Source: Bacteroidota bacterium (GTDB lineage: Bacteria > Bacteroidota > Rhodothermia > Rhodothermales > UBA10348). From it: a stretch of DNA of 9,847 nt. A model generated the notes under the pieces. It was given only the letters and a program-made list of their open reading frames with translations. It did not search any database and was not told the origin of the DNA. Below, one piece after another: positions 1-6,329 of this stretch. The stretch spans positions 1 through 9,847 of the forward strand of contig JACZYK010000076.1 in NCBI GenBank assembly GCA_022571135.1, written 5' to 3'. The stretch's first letter is position 1. Each line of letters begins with the position of its first letter. A program made the position numbers and the translations under genes.

Positions 1-2
1 CC

Positions 3-500
3 GACGAGAACGGACAGGCTTCCGTTACGCTTATTTCCGCGAACCCCCTTCCGACAGGCGCGGACAGCGGCTTCGTAACGGTTACGGGAGAAACGATAGA
101 CGAGAACGGCGCTATAATATCCGCGTCATCAATTGTGCTCTTTTCGGGTCAGACTCAAGTTCAAATGATAGACTTTGCCTCCGATTCAAACTTTGTTATA
201 GCAGATGGTGGAAATGCAACATTTAATTTCAAGGTCAGTGATGTAGAAAATGACGGACCGATAGAGGGCGGTTCGACTATAACCGTCAGCACAACTGTCG
301 GAGCCGTGAGCGGCGATGTCAATGTCACTATGCCGGATACGCAGGACAGAGGACCGAAAACCACACTATTCAGCTTCACGCTGAGCGACAACGAACCTGC
401 TGAAGACCCGCCGGTACCGCCTATCCCGGGCACGGTGTCAATTCTCGTACTCAGCCCCAACGGAATCTTTCAGATCACCATATCGGGAACTGTGGATTAA
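3..500 (+). CDS. C-terminal part of a large Ig-like (bacterial Ig/Big-type) repeat surface protein
   Basis: The reading frame is already open at the left edge, so the 5' end lies outside the window; about 165 codons and the TAA stop are present. The protein is rich in Thr, Ser, Gly and Val with alternating beta-strand patterns, and the phrase DENG-A appears twice about 35 residues apart (near residues 1 and 33), as in tandem Ig-like (Big_1-type) domains. A proline-rich linker (PAEDPPVPPIPG) precedes a last short beta segment ending ISGTVD. Such proteins are normally exported and act as adhesins or stalks. No anchor or sorting domain is visible at the C-terminus. It converges on the methyltransferase gene with only 19 bases between the stops. 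Base composition is uneven (62% GC at 1-60, 37% at 181-240). The broad class is fairly secure; the exact function and ligand are unknown. Confidence 0.6.
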   Translation, partial: DENGQASVTLISANPLPTGADSGFVTVTGETIDENGAIISASSIVLFSGQTQVQMIDFASDSNFVIADGGNATFNFKVSDVENDGPIEGGSTITVSTTVGAVSGDVNVTMPDTQDRGPKTTLFSFTLSDNEPAEDPPVPPIPGTVSILVLSPNGIFQITISGTVD

Positions 501-519
501 ATACTACCTGTTGGCGATC

Positions 520-1260
520 TCAGCGCCCGTGCTTTTTCAGCAGGTTAAGCACACCGAACCTACCCCTGCCGAACTCTTCTGATAATTTCTGAATAGCTTC
601 TCCCTTCGAGCTCTGTTTCCCGATAAGCCCGTCGTATTTTCTAAGAAGCCGCTCAATATCTTCGTCTTTCCACCTTTTACCGCTGTTCGAGGGCGTGTTG
701 TTATCAGGTTCCGAAAGGGTATTCAGCTGTCCGCCGAATTTAATATTTTCCATTTCGGCGATATTATGATCAAAAGCGATCTTGCTCTTTTCAAATCCTA
801 TCGCTCTCCTGCCTAACGCTAAAGCTGTTCTGGCGCTCCCGAAACCACCGAGAAAGAAGTCACAGACGCTATCTCCCTGATGGCTGCTGTACAAAATAAG
901 TTTTTGCAGCAGCTCCGACGGCAGCTGGTTTTTGTTTTTTGTCTGACCCTTTTTGTACTCTTTGTTTATCACCCATACATCCTCCCTGTCGGCATAATTT
1001 TTTGATCTGCCGTTGTCTGATTCTTCCATTCCAAACCGTGTAAACTGATTGAACGTCCTCTTGCCTCCCGGTTTTTGGTAATAAAGGATATGATAATGAG
1101 AGGAAATATATTTATTTTTTGTGTACACACCGAAATTGTATTTCCATATTATATGGTTGATTTCCTGCAGAGATGTGTTGCTTAATGCGTTAAGGATATG
1201 GATAAGGTTCGTATATCCTGAGATGATGTATATACTCCCGCCCGGACGCAGAACCCTTTC
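520..1260 (-). CDS. Site-specific DNA methyltransferase, beta-class (N6-adenine or N4-cytosine), N-terminus missing
   Basis: Only the C-terminal ~246 residues are present. In order: VLRPGGSIYIISGYTNL, a helix-strand unit typical of amino-methyltransferases; FGVYTKNKYISSHYHILYY, a segment common in this family; LLQKLILYSS followed by the SAM-binding motif I region (FFLGGFGS); and a charged C-terminal module (KRWKDEDIERLL onward) resembling a Myb/SANT-like DNA-binding tail. Motif I lying toward the C-terminus implies the beta-class order, in which the catalytic D/N/S-PPY motif IV comes first; that motif is absent because the gene is cut at about 1260. The frame continues open to 1410, but the encoded residues there are antisense to the solute-binding protein and do not look like a methyltransferase. 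No restriction endonuclease is adjacent. GC is well below the right-hand genes. As drawn, the product would be inactive. Confidence 0.75.
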   Translation of the reverse strand, partial: ERVLRPGGSIYIISGYTNLIHILNALSNTSLQEINHIIWKYNFGVYTKNKYISSHYHILYYQKPGGKRTFNQFTRFGMEESDNGRSKNYADREDVWVINKEYKKGQTKNKNQLPSELLQKLILYSSHQGDSVCDFFLGGFGSARTALALGRRAIGFEKSKIAFDHNIAEMENIKFGGQLNTLSEPDNNTPSNSGKRWKDEDIERLLRKYDGLIGKQSSKGEAIQKLSEEFGRGRFGVLNLLKKHGR

Positions 1261-2275
1261 GATATTGGTGCTCATTCTGATCGCAGGCTGCAAAAGCGAC
1301 GACAGGAAATCTCTCATCGTGTACTCGCCGCACGGCAAGGAAATGCTGAGAGCCGCCGAGATTGCGTTTGAAGCCCGGTACCCGGACATCGATGTGCGCT
1401 GGATCGACATGGGCGGTCAGAATGCGTACGACCGGATCAGTACGGAAAAACAGAATCCTCAGGCGTCCGTCTGGTGGGGAGGTGCTGGCCCGACTTTTTC
1501 CAGAGCAGCCTCCGAAGGCCTGCTCGACGCCTACGAACCGTCCTGGTCATCTGCCGCGGACTCCTCTTCGCGCGATCCGGATCACTACTGGTACGCCACG
1601 TTTCTGACGCCCGAAGTCATACTCTTCAATACGCGAACGGTGGCGGAAGGCGAGCGTCCGACGGATTGGGATGACCTGCTCGCGCCCGAGTGGGAAGACC
1701 GGGTAATCATCCGCTATCCGCTTGCGTCTTCGACGATGAGAACGATCTGGGGGGCGCTGATCATGCGTCAATCCTCGGAAGAGGACGGATATGCCTGGCT
1801 GGCAAGGCTCGACAGAAACACAAAGACGTACTCGGCCGACCCGACACAGCTCTATCTCAAAATCGCACGGGAAGAGGGAGACATTACGTTCTGGAACATG
1901 CCGGACACCTATATGCAGACGGAGACTTACGGATATCCCTTTGGATTCATCATTCCTGAATCAGGAACACCCGTACTCAAAGACGGCATCGCGCTCATCA
2001 AGAACGGCCCGAATCCGGCAGCGGGTAGATCGTTCTACGAATTTGTCTCCTCCGACAGCGCTCTCGTCGACCAGGCCAACCGGTTTTTCCGGATTCCGGC
2101 GCGTAGAGATATACCGCGCGAGTTGCTTCCGGATTGGATGGTCACCACAGAAATCAGACCGATGCCCATCGACTGGGATCGACTGACCTCTGAAATTTCC
2201 AGGTGGATGCAGTACTGGGACGAGAACATCAAAGGCCGTGGCGCAGCGTGGCTGGCCGAAAGAGGTCTCGATTGA
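1223..2275 (+). CDS. ABC transporter periplasmic substrate-binding lipoprotein (AfuA/FbpA-like, putative iron or small-anion class)
   Basis: An extracellular solute-binding protein that would capture a ligand outside the inner membrane and pass it to an ABC permease. From the in-frame ATG at 1223 it is 350 aa. A hydrophobic stretch ends in the lipobox LIAGC, giving lipidated Cys23. The mature protein starts SLIVYSPHGKEML and carries PDIDVRWIDMG, the VWWGGAGP motif typical of AfuA-like binding proteins, and PTDWDDLLAPEWEDR, a hinge-region signature of this superfamily. The C-terminus (SEISRWMQYWDENIKG) is the usual closing helix. The start is uncertain: codons before about 1247 come from the junction with the methyltransferase sequence, so the native first residues are probably lost, although the ATG at 1223 or 1226 could by chance give a working signal peptide. 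No permease or ATPase gene is next to it. Ligand assignment (ferric iron versus others) is inference. Confidence 0.8.
   Translation: MMYILPPGRRTLSILVLILIAGCKSDDRKSLIVYSPHGKEMLRAAEIAFEARYPDIDVRWIDMGGQNAYDRISTEKQNPQASVWWGGAGPTFSRAASEGLLDAYEPSWSSAADSSSRDPDHYWYATFLTPEVILFNTRTVAEGERPTDWDDLLAPEWEDRVIIRYPLASSTMRTIWGALIMRQSSEEDGYAWLARLDRNTKTYSADPTQLYLKIAREEGDITFWNMPDTYMQTETYGYPFGFIIPESGTPVLKDGIALIKNGPNPAAGRSFYEFVSSDSALVDQANRFFRIPARRDIPRELLPDWMVTTEIRPMPIDWDRLTSEISRWMQYWDENIKGRGAAWLAERGLD
1240..1263. other. Junction between two unrelated sequences (recombination point or assembly/amplification chimera)
   Basis: Read on the minus strand these bases encode ERVLRPGG, a normal interior segment of the methyltransferase. 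Read on the plus strand they encode RRTLSIL, the start of a normal lipoprotein signal peptide. Both genes point away from this spot and both lack their 5' ends here. GC changes from about 25-45% on the left to about 58% on the right. The two homologies appear to overlap by up to ~20 bases, so the exact breakpoint cannot be fixed and may involve short shared sequence. Whether it is biological or an artefact cannot be decided from one sequence. Confidence 0.65.
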
Positions 2276-2322
2276 ATCGGTCAGCGCGGGACGGGCGGTG
2301 TTCTGCGTCGGGTGGGCGGCGG

Positions 2323-3369
2323 TCAGTCCAGGATGGCCGGTGGCCTGCCGGGACGGGATGATGCGCTGCGAACCCCTGGAAGCGGTACGGCGATGTCGGG
2401 CTCGTCCTCCCTGAAGTTCAGAAGTACCTCCAGCACGCCTTCTCTGGTGGTCTCTTCCATGATCCGCATGCGGAGGCGGCTGGCGTTGCGAAATCCCTTG
2501 AAATATTGGCCATACATCCTGCGCATCTCCAGTACGCCCTTGCGCTCGCCCAGCCAGTCGCATTTCAGGGTCAGGTGCTCGGCCACAACGGCCGTGCGCT
2601 CCTCCCAGGAGGGCGGATCCGGCACGATTCCCGTCTCCTGGTAGTACTTGGCCGCCCTGAAAATCCACGGGTTTCCGATCGCGCCCCGCCCCACCATAAC
2701 CGCGTCCACTCCGGTCTCATCGAACATACTGGAGATGGACTCGGGCGTCATTGCATCTCCGTTTCCGATCAGCGGGATCTGAATTCCAGAGTCCTCTTTG
2801 ATTCGTTTGAGCCAGTCCCATCGCGCATCGCCCCGATACATCTGGGACCGGGTACGGGCGTGAACCGCCAGCGCCGCGATACCGGTGTCTTCAAGCATTT
2901 TTGCGACCTCGAGAACCCGGATGCTGTTGTCGTCCCATCCCAGGCGCGTCTTTACCGTAACCGGACGGTTCGCCGATTCGATCACAGCCTCGGTTATATT
3001 CCTCATTTTCGGGAGGTCGCGCAAGATACCCGCCCCACCGTCCTTGCAGACAACCTTCTTGACCGGACAGCCGAAGTTGATGTCGATGATATCCGGATTG
3101 ACCCGGTCGACGATCCGGGTTGCCTCACGAACCTGGTCGACGTCGCCCCCGAAAATCTGTATGGCGACGGGCCGCTCTTCGTCGCTGATATCTAGCTTCT
3201 TGATTGATCCTTCCTCTCCGTAGATCAATCCACCGGACGAGATGAATTCGGTATAGAGCATGTCCGCCCCGTACCTCTTGCAGAGGATCCGAAATGGCGG
3301 ATCGCTTACATCTTCCATCGGAGCGAGAAAGATGGGACGGTAACCGAGTTCTATGTTTCCAATCTTCAT
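2323..3369 (-). CDS. dusB: tRNA-dihydrouridine synthase DusB
   Basis: A flavoenzyme that reduces specific uridines in the tRNA D-loop to dihydrouridine using FMN and NAD(P)H in the cytoplasm. 348 aa, usual for the family. The N-terminal TIM barrel opens with FLAPMEDVSDPPFR. The signature INFGCPVKKVV contains the catalytic Cys101. FMN-contact elements follow: VKTRLGW (Lys140), HARTRSQMY (His170), LIGNGD (around 200-205) and VGRGAIGNPWIF (around 226-237). The C-terminal helical tRNA-binding domain follows (EHLTLKCDWLGERKG, RMYGQYFKGF). A ~20-residue Pro/Arg/Ser-rich tail at the end is beyond the usual core. The ATG start (3367-3369) directly precedes the conserved beginning MKIGNIELGYRP. It converges on the solute-binding protein gene with a 47-base gap and diverges from the small lipoprotein gene across about 157 bases. 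Confidence 0.95.
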   Translation of the reverse strand: MKIGNIELGYRPIFLAPMEDVSDPPFRILCKRYGADMLYTEFISSGGLIYGEEGSIKKLDISDEERPVAIQIFGGDVDQVREATRIVDRVNPDIIDINFGCPVKKVVCKDGGAGILRDLPKMRNITEAVIESANRPVTVKTRLGWDDNSIRVLEVAKMLEDTGIAALAVHARTRSQMYRGDARWDWLKRIKEDSGIQIPLIGNGDAMTPESISSMFDETGVDAVMVGRGAIGNPWIFRAAKYYQETGIVPDPPSWEERTAVVAEHLTLKCDWLGERKGVLEMRRMYGQYFKGFRNASRLRMRIMEETTREGVLEVLLNFREDEPDIAVPLPGVRSASSRPGRPPAILD

Positions 3370-3469
3370 TGGCTGACCGGACAGCGGGGTCTGGCGATTG
3401 CGGGGCGCCGTTGCTACGAGATGATATTTACCCAGTTCCGAACCCGGGTGACCCGCACCGTTAAACCTT

Positions 3470-3499
3470 TTCGCAATTTTTCGTATACGAGCGTAATAT
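3470..3499 (+). promoter_or_regulatory. Putative promoter of the small lipoprotein gene with a palindrome in the spacer
   Basis: A -35-like TTCGCA (3470-3475) and a -10-like TAATAT (3494-3499) are 18 bases apart, in a locally AT-rich patch about 28 bases before the ATG at 3527. The spacer contains the perfect 10-base palindrome TCGTATACGA (3481-3490), which could be a repressor operator. The match is to the general sigma-70 pattern; Bacteroidota promoters often differ, so this is tentative. Confidence 0.3.
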
Positions 3500-3526
3500 C
3501 GTCCCCATAACTGTACCCGTCAGATC

Positions 3527-3796
3527 ATGCAACGGATAAATACTGCCATTTTTGCCGCGCTGACCCTTGTTTTCGGCGGCGTCCTGTCAGGTTGCGCCGG
3601 CCCCAATCTAATAGAACGAATCAACTTCGGGTGGGGAAGCGGAATCTGTGGCACCGTTATCATCATCCTAGACGTCCTGGCGATCCTCGAAGTTGCCGGC
3701 AGCGATCGATCTTTCGGAAACAAGGCCCTCTGGTCGCTACTTATCGTGTTCTTCCCCGTCGGCGGACTGCTGCTCTATTACTTTTTCGGGAAATAG
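3527..3796 (+). CDS. Small lipoprotein with a PLDc_N-like two-helix membrane domain
   Basis: 89 aa. The first 22 residues form a lipoprotein signal peptide ending in the lipobox VLSGC, so Cys23 should be lipidated. A glycine-rich segment then leads to a hydrophobic helix (about 38-56, GICGTVIIILDVLAILEV), a short polar loop (AGSDRSFGNKA) and a second helix (about 68-87) with the pattern LWSLLIVFFPVGGLLLYYFFGK-end. That W...FFP-GG-YYFFG pattern matches the PLDc_N domain (N-terminal membrane part of cardiolipin synthases and many small membrane proteins). There is no phospholipase HKD domain. Its role is unknown; related small proteins are thought to sit in the inner membrane. The combination of a lipobox with two TM helices is unusual. 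It is followed 92 bases later by the phosphodiesterase gene on the same strand. Confidence 0.75.
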   Translation: MQRINTAIFAALTLVFGGVLSGCAGPNLIERINFGWGSGICGTVIIILDVLAILEVAGSDRSFGNKALWSLLIVFFPVGGLLLYYFFGK

Positions 3797-3853
3797 TCGA
3801 ATCTCGCGCATGATGGTGGTAACCTGACGGACTGCCCATCCTGACCTCTGCTA

Positions 3854-3883
3854 TATTGGGTCGCCCGACCAACGCACCCAATA
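3854..3883 (+). promoter_or_regulatory. Inverted repeat and -10-like element just upstream of the phosphodiesterase start
   Basis: TATTGGGT (3854-3861) and ACCCAATA (3876-3883) are perfect 8-base inverted arms around a 14-base loop. Within the loop side, GGTCG/CGACC (3859-3863 and 3866-3870) form a competing short hairpin. The left arm overlaps an extended -10-like TG-C-TATATT (3849-3857). The ATG at 3889 lies 5 bases beyond the right arm. It could be an operator over the promoter or, in read-through RNA, a hairpin near the ribosome site. There is no U-tract, so a terminator is unlikely. Confidence 0.35.
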
Positions 3884-3888
3884 CCCGC

Positions 3889-5163
3889 ATGCATCTTCAG
3901 ATATCTTTGAGTGGCGCCCTGGCGCTTCGGGCAACTGCCGCGCTACTTCTGATCGGTTTGCTTACCGCCTGTGGATTCGGTTCCGACCCGGGCGAGGATG
4001 ATGGGCTCGATACGACCGTCATCATGATCTCGATCGACGGTTTCGGAAGCGAGTATCTGGATCGGATCAAACCGCCGAATATTTCGAGGCTTGCGGCCGA
4101 GGGGGTCCATGCGCCAGGTGGAATGATCCCGGTTTTCCCATCCCTCACTTTTCCCAATCACTATAGCCTGGCCACAGGTCTGTACCCCGAAAACAACGGG
4201 ATCGTCTCGAATACGATGTTCGATCCACAGACCGGCAAATCATTCAGGATCGGCAATCGCGAGGCCGTCGAGGATCCTATCTGGTGGGGAGGCGAGCCCA
4301 TCTGGGTTACGGCCGAGCTTCAGGGACAAACCGCGGGGGCTTTCTTCTGGGTCGGCACGGAGGCTCCGGTAAAAGGAATTCAGCCCACCTACTGGAAGAG
4401 ATTTGACGCGAGCGTTCCGGGGAAAGACCGGATCGACGAAGTCCTGAGATGGCTGGACCTGCCCGATGGCGAGAGACCGACGCTCATCAACCTGTACTTC
4501 GGCGAGGTGGATCATGTAGGACATGAGGCCGGACCTTTCGCGCAGGAAACGTCCGAGGCCGTGCTTCAGATCGACGCATACATCGGCCGCCTGCTCGACG
4601 GGCTGCGGGCTCGAAGCATCGAGGACGAGGTGAATCTCATCATCGTCTCGGATCACGGAATGTCCCAGCTTTCGGCGGAGCGGGTCATCGCGCTGGATGA
4701 TTATATCAGCCTCGACGACGTCAACATTATTCACACGGGTCCCGTCACCATGTTGACACCGCTCGAAGGCAAGAAAGAAGCCGTTCTGGTGGCGCTTCGA
4801 GGCGCGCATCCCAACTTCAGGGTATTTGCCAGGGAAGAGATGCCGGAGCGTTATCACTTCAGGGCGCATTACCGAATTCCGGAGGTCATAGTTATCCTGG
4901 ATGACGGCTGGACAATGTTCAGGGAGCGGGAGCGCATGGAGCGGTACCGATCCCGTGTAACTGGCGCAACCCACGGCTTCGATAATTTCGAACTCTCCAT
5001 GCGGGCATTGTTCGTCGCTCACGGACCCGCCTTCAAGTCGGGTTACGAAATCGAACCGTTTGAAAATATTCATATCTACGAGCTCGTGGCTAGAATTCTG
5101 GGGCTCGAACCCGCCCCCAACGACGGAGACCCGGCCGTCTTGCGGCCGATTCTGAAGCGCTGA
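3889..5163 (+). CDS. Nucleotide pyrophosphatase/phosphodiesterase (NPP/ENPP family, alkaline phosphatase superfamily), lipoprotein
   Basis: A two-metal (zinc) enzyme that cleaves phosphodiester or pyrophosphate bonds of nucleotides outside the cytoplasm. 424 aa from the ATG at 3889. That start is preferred over TTG 3856 because it gives a clean signal peptide with lipobox LLTAC (Cys28), and the upstream codons lie in an inverted repeat. All metal and catalytic residues are visible: Asp50 in MISIDGFGS, nucleophile Thr87 in FPSLTFPNHYSL, Asp208 and His212 in GEVDHVGHEAGP, Asp255/His256 in IVSDHGMS, and His362 in TGATHGFDN. This is the same order and nearly the same spacing as recalled for the Xanthomonas NPP enzyme. 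The C-terminus (HIYELVARILGLEPAPNDG) is also typical. Stop to next start is only 6 bases, so it is probably co-transcribed with the rRNA methyltransferase. Exact substrate is unknown. Confidence 0.92.
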   Translation: MHLQISLSGALALRATAALLLIGLLTACGFGSDPGEDDGLDTTVIMISIDGFGSEYLDRIKPPNISRLAAEGVHAPGGMIPVFPSLTFPNHYSLATGLYPENNGIVSNTMFDPQTGKSFRIGNREAVEDPIWWGGEPIWVTAELQGQTAGAFFWVGTEAPVKGIQPTYWKRFDASVPGKDRIDEVLRWLDLPDGERPTLINLYFGEVDHVGHEAGPFAQETSEAVLQIDAYIGRLLDGLRARSIEDEVNLIIVSDHGMSQLSAERVIALDDYISLDDVNIIHTGPVTMLTPLEGKKEAVLVALRGAHPNFRVFAREEMPERYHFRAHYRIPEVIVILDDGWTMFRERERMERYRSRVTGATHGFDNFELSMRALFVAHGPAFKSGYEIEPFENIHIYELVARILGLEPAPNDGDPAVLRPILKR

Positions 5164-5169
5164 ACGAAA

Positions 5170-6321
5170 GTGAAAAAGCCCTTTCGGTACCAGGAAACGG
5201 GTGAGTACTTCGCTCAGATCGCCCATCCGATTGAGGAACTGGGCGCCGGAGAACTCGCTGAACTCGGCGCCCGAAAGGTAACACCGCTCTATCGCGGAAT
5301 TCGATTCGAAGCCGATGCGGAGGCGCTCTACGCCATTACGTACGGTACGAGACTCTGCAGCCGCGTGTTGGTGCCGCTGATCCGATTCGAGTGCCACAGC
5401 GACCGCTACCTGTACAAGACCGCATCCGATATCGACTGGAGTGTTTTTCTGAACCCGGATGACACGTTTGCGATCACTTCAACCGTCACTCAGAGCATAA
5501 TCCGTCACTCCAAGTATGCCGCGCTGAAGCTCAAGGACGCGATTGTCGACTTCTTCCGGGAGCAGACGGGCCGCCGCCCGAGCGTCGACCGACACGAGCC
5601 GGACGTCCTGTTTCACCTTCATCTCCAGAACAACCGCGCCACGATCAGCCTGGATGCCGCGGGCGGGTCGTTGCATCGTCGGGGCTACCGAACGGCGTCT
5701 GTGGAAGCACCGATGCAGGAGACCGTAGCCGCCGCCATCGTCCGGATGTCAGGGTGGGAGGGCGAGCGAGAGCTCTATGATCCAATGTGCGGCTCGGGGA
5801 CCATTCTGGCAGAAGCTTTGATGCACGTCTGCCGGATTCCTGCCGCCTACCTCCGTTCGTCCTTCGGATTCGAGCGACTTCCCGATTTCGACCCGGACCT
5901 GTGGAGTCGCCTTCGGAAACACATGAATTCCGGGATCAGACAAGTCCCCGAATCCGGTTCGATTTCCGGGTCCGACATAGAGGCAAACGCCATCAAGGCC
6001 GCCGCTGCAAACCTGGCCATGCTGCCCTCCGGTAAATCTGTGCCGTTCGCAAGGAAGGATGTCTTCCGACTTGAGGGGTTAACAGATGCCGTCATCATAA
6101 CGAATCCACCCTACGGCCTGCGGATTGGCCGTCGCGATCAGATCGAGGGCTTCTACCGGCATCTGGGCGACTTTCTCAAGCAGAAGTGTCGTGGATCGCA
6201 GGCGTACATTTATGCCGGAAAGCGGGAGATGCTCAAACACATCGGCTTGCGCACAACCTGGAAAAAGCCACTGGTCAGCGGCTCCCTGGATGGCCGACTG
6301 GCGAAGTATGAGCTCTACTGA
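5170..6321 (+). CDS. THUMP-domain class I SAM-dependent RNA methyltransferase (RlmL/YcbY N-terminal-type, putative 23S rRNA m2G)
   Basis: A cytoplasmic RNA-modifying enzyme, predicted to methylate N2 of a guanine in 23S rRNA. 383 aa from a GTG at 5170, chosen because the conserved opening YFAQIAHPIEELGAGEL follows at once and the upstream gene ends 6 bases earlier. Residues ~1-60 form the ferredoxin-like entry; ~60-165 the THUMP RNA-binding domain (LQNNRATISLDAAGGSLHRRGYR lies at its end). Residues ~180-383 form the Rossmann methyltransferase: motif I DPMCGSGT (204-211), an acidic ribose-binding Asp269 in GSDIEANA, and the catalytic NPPY (312-315) in ITNPPYG. It matches the first half of E. 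coli RlmL and lacks the RlmK half, as is common outside Gammaproteobacteria. Converges on the aminotransferase gene with an 8-base gap. The exact target base is inference. Confidence 0.9.
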   Translation: MKKPFRYQETGEYFAQIAHPIEELGAGELAELGARKVTPLYRGIRFEADAEALYAITYGTRLCSRVLVPLIRFECHSDRYLYKTASDIDWSVFLNPDDTFAITSTVTQSIIRHSKYAALKLKDAIVDFFREQTGRRPSVDRHEPDVLFHLHLQNNRATISLDAAGGSLHRRGYRTASVEAPMQETVAAAIVRMSGWEGERELYDPMCGSGTILAEALMHVCRIPAAYLRSSFGFERLPDFDPDLWSRLRKHMNSGIRQVPESGSISGSDIEANAIKAAAANLAMLPSGKSVPFARKDVFRLEGLTDAVIITNPPYGLRIGRRDQIEGFYRHLGDFLKQKCRGSQAYIYAGKREMLKHIGLRTTWKKPLVSGSLDGRLAKYELY

Positions 6322-6329
6322 GACGAGCT

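Noticed and set aside
1261..1410. N-terminal 50 residues of the open methyltransferase frame
   Set aside because: They are antisense to the mature part of the solute-binding lipoprotein and lack the PPY catalytic motif expected in this position.
1961..2668. 235-codon minus-strand frame across the ends of the binding-protein gene and dusB
   Set aside because: It is antisense to the binding protein and out of frame with dusB; the composition is Arg/Gly/Pro-rich without domains.
2506..3195. 229-codon plus-strand frame opposite dusB
   Set aside because: Shadow of dusB, with no signal or domain.
3856..3888. TTG start at 3856 for the phosphodiesterase
   Set aside because: The 11 extra residues precede an otherwise ideal lipoprotein signal peptide and fall inside an inverted repeat.
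4240..5397. 385-codon minus-strand frame antisense to the phosphodiesterase and rRNA methyltransferase genes
   Set aside because: Both sense genes have complete catalytic motifs here; the antisense product has no recognisable domain and spans two unrelated genes, as expected of a shadow frame in GC-rich DNA.
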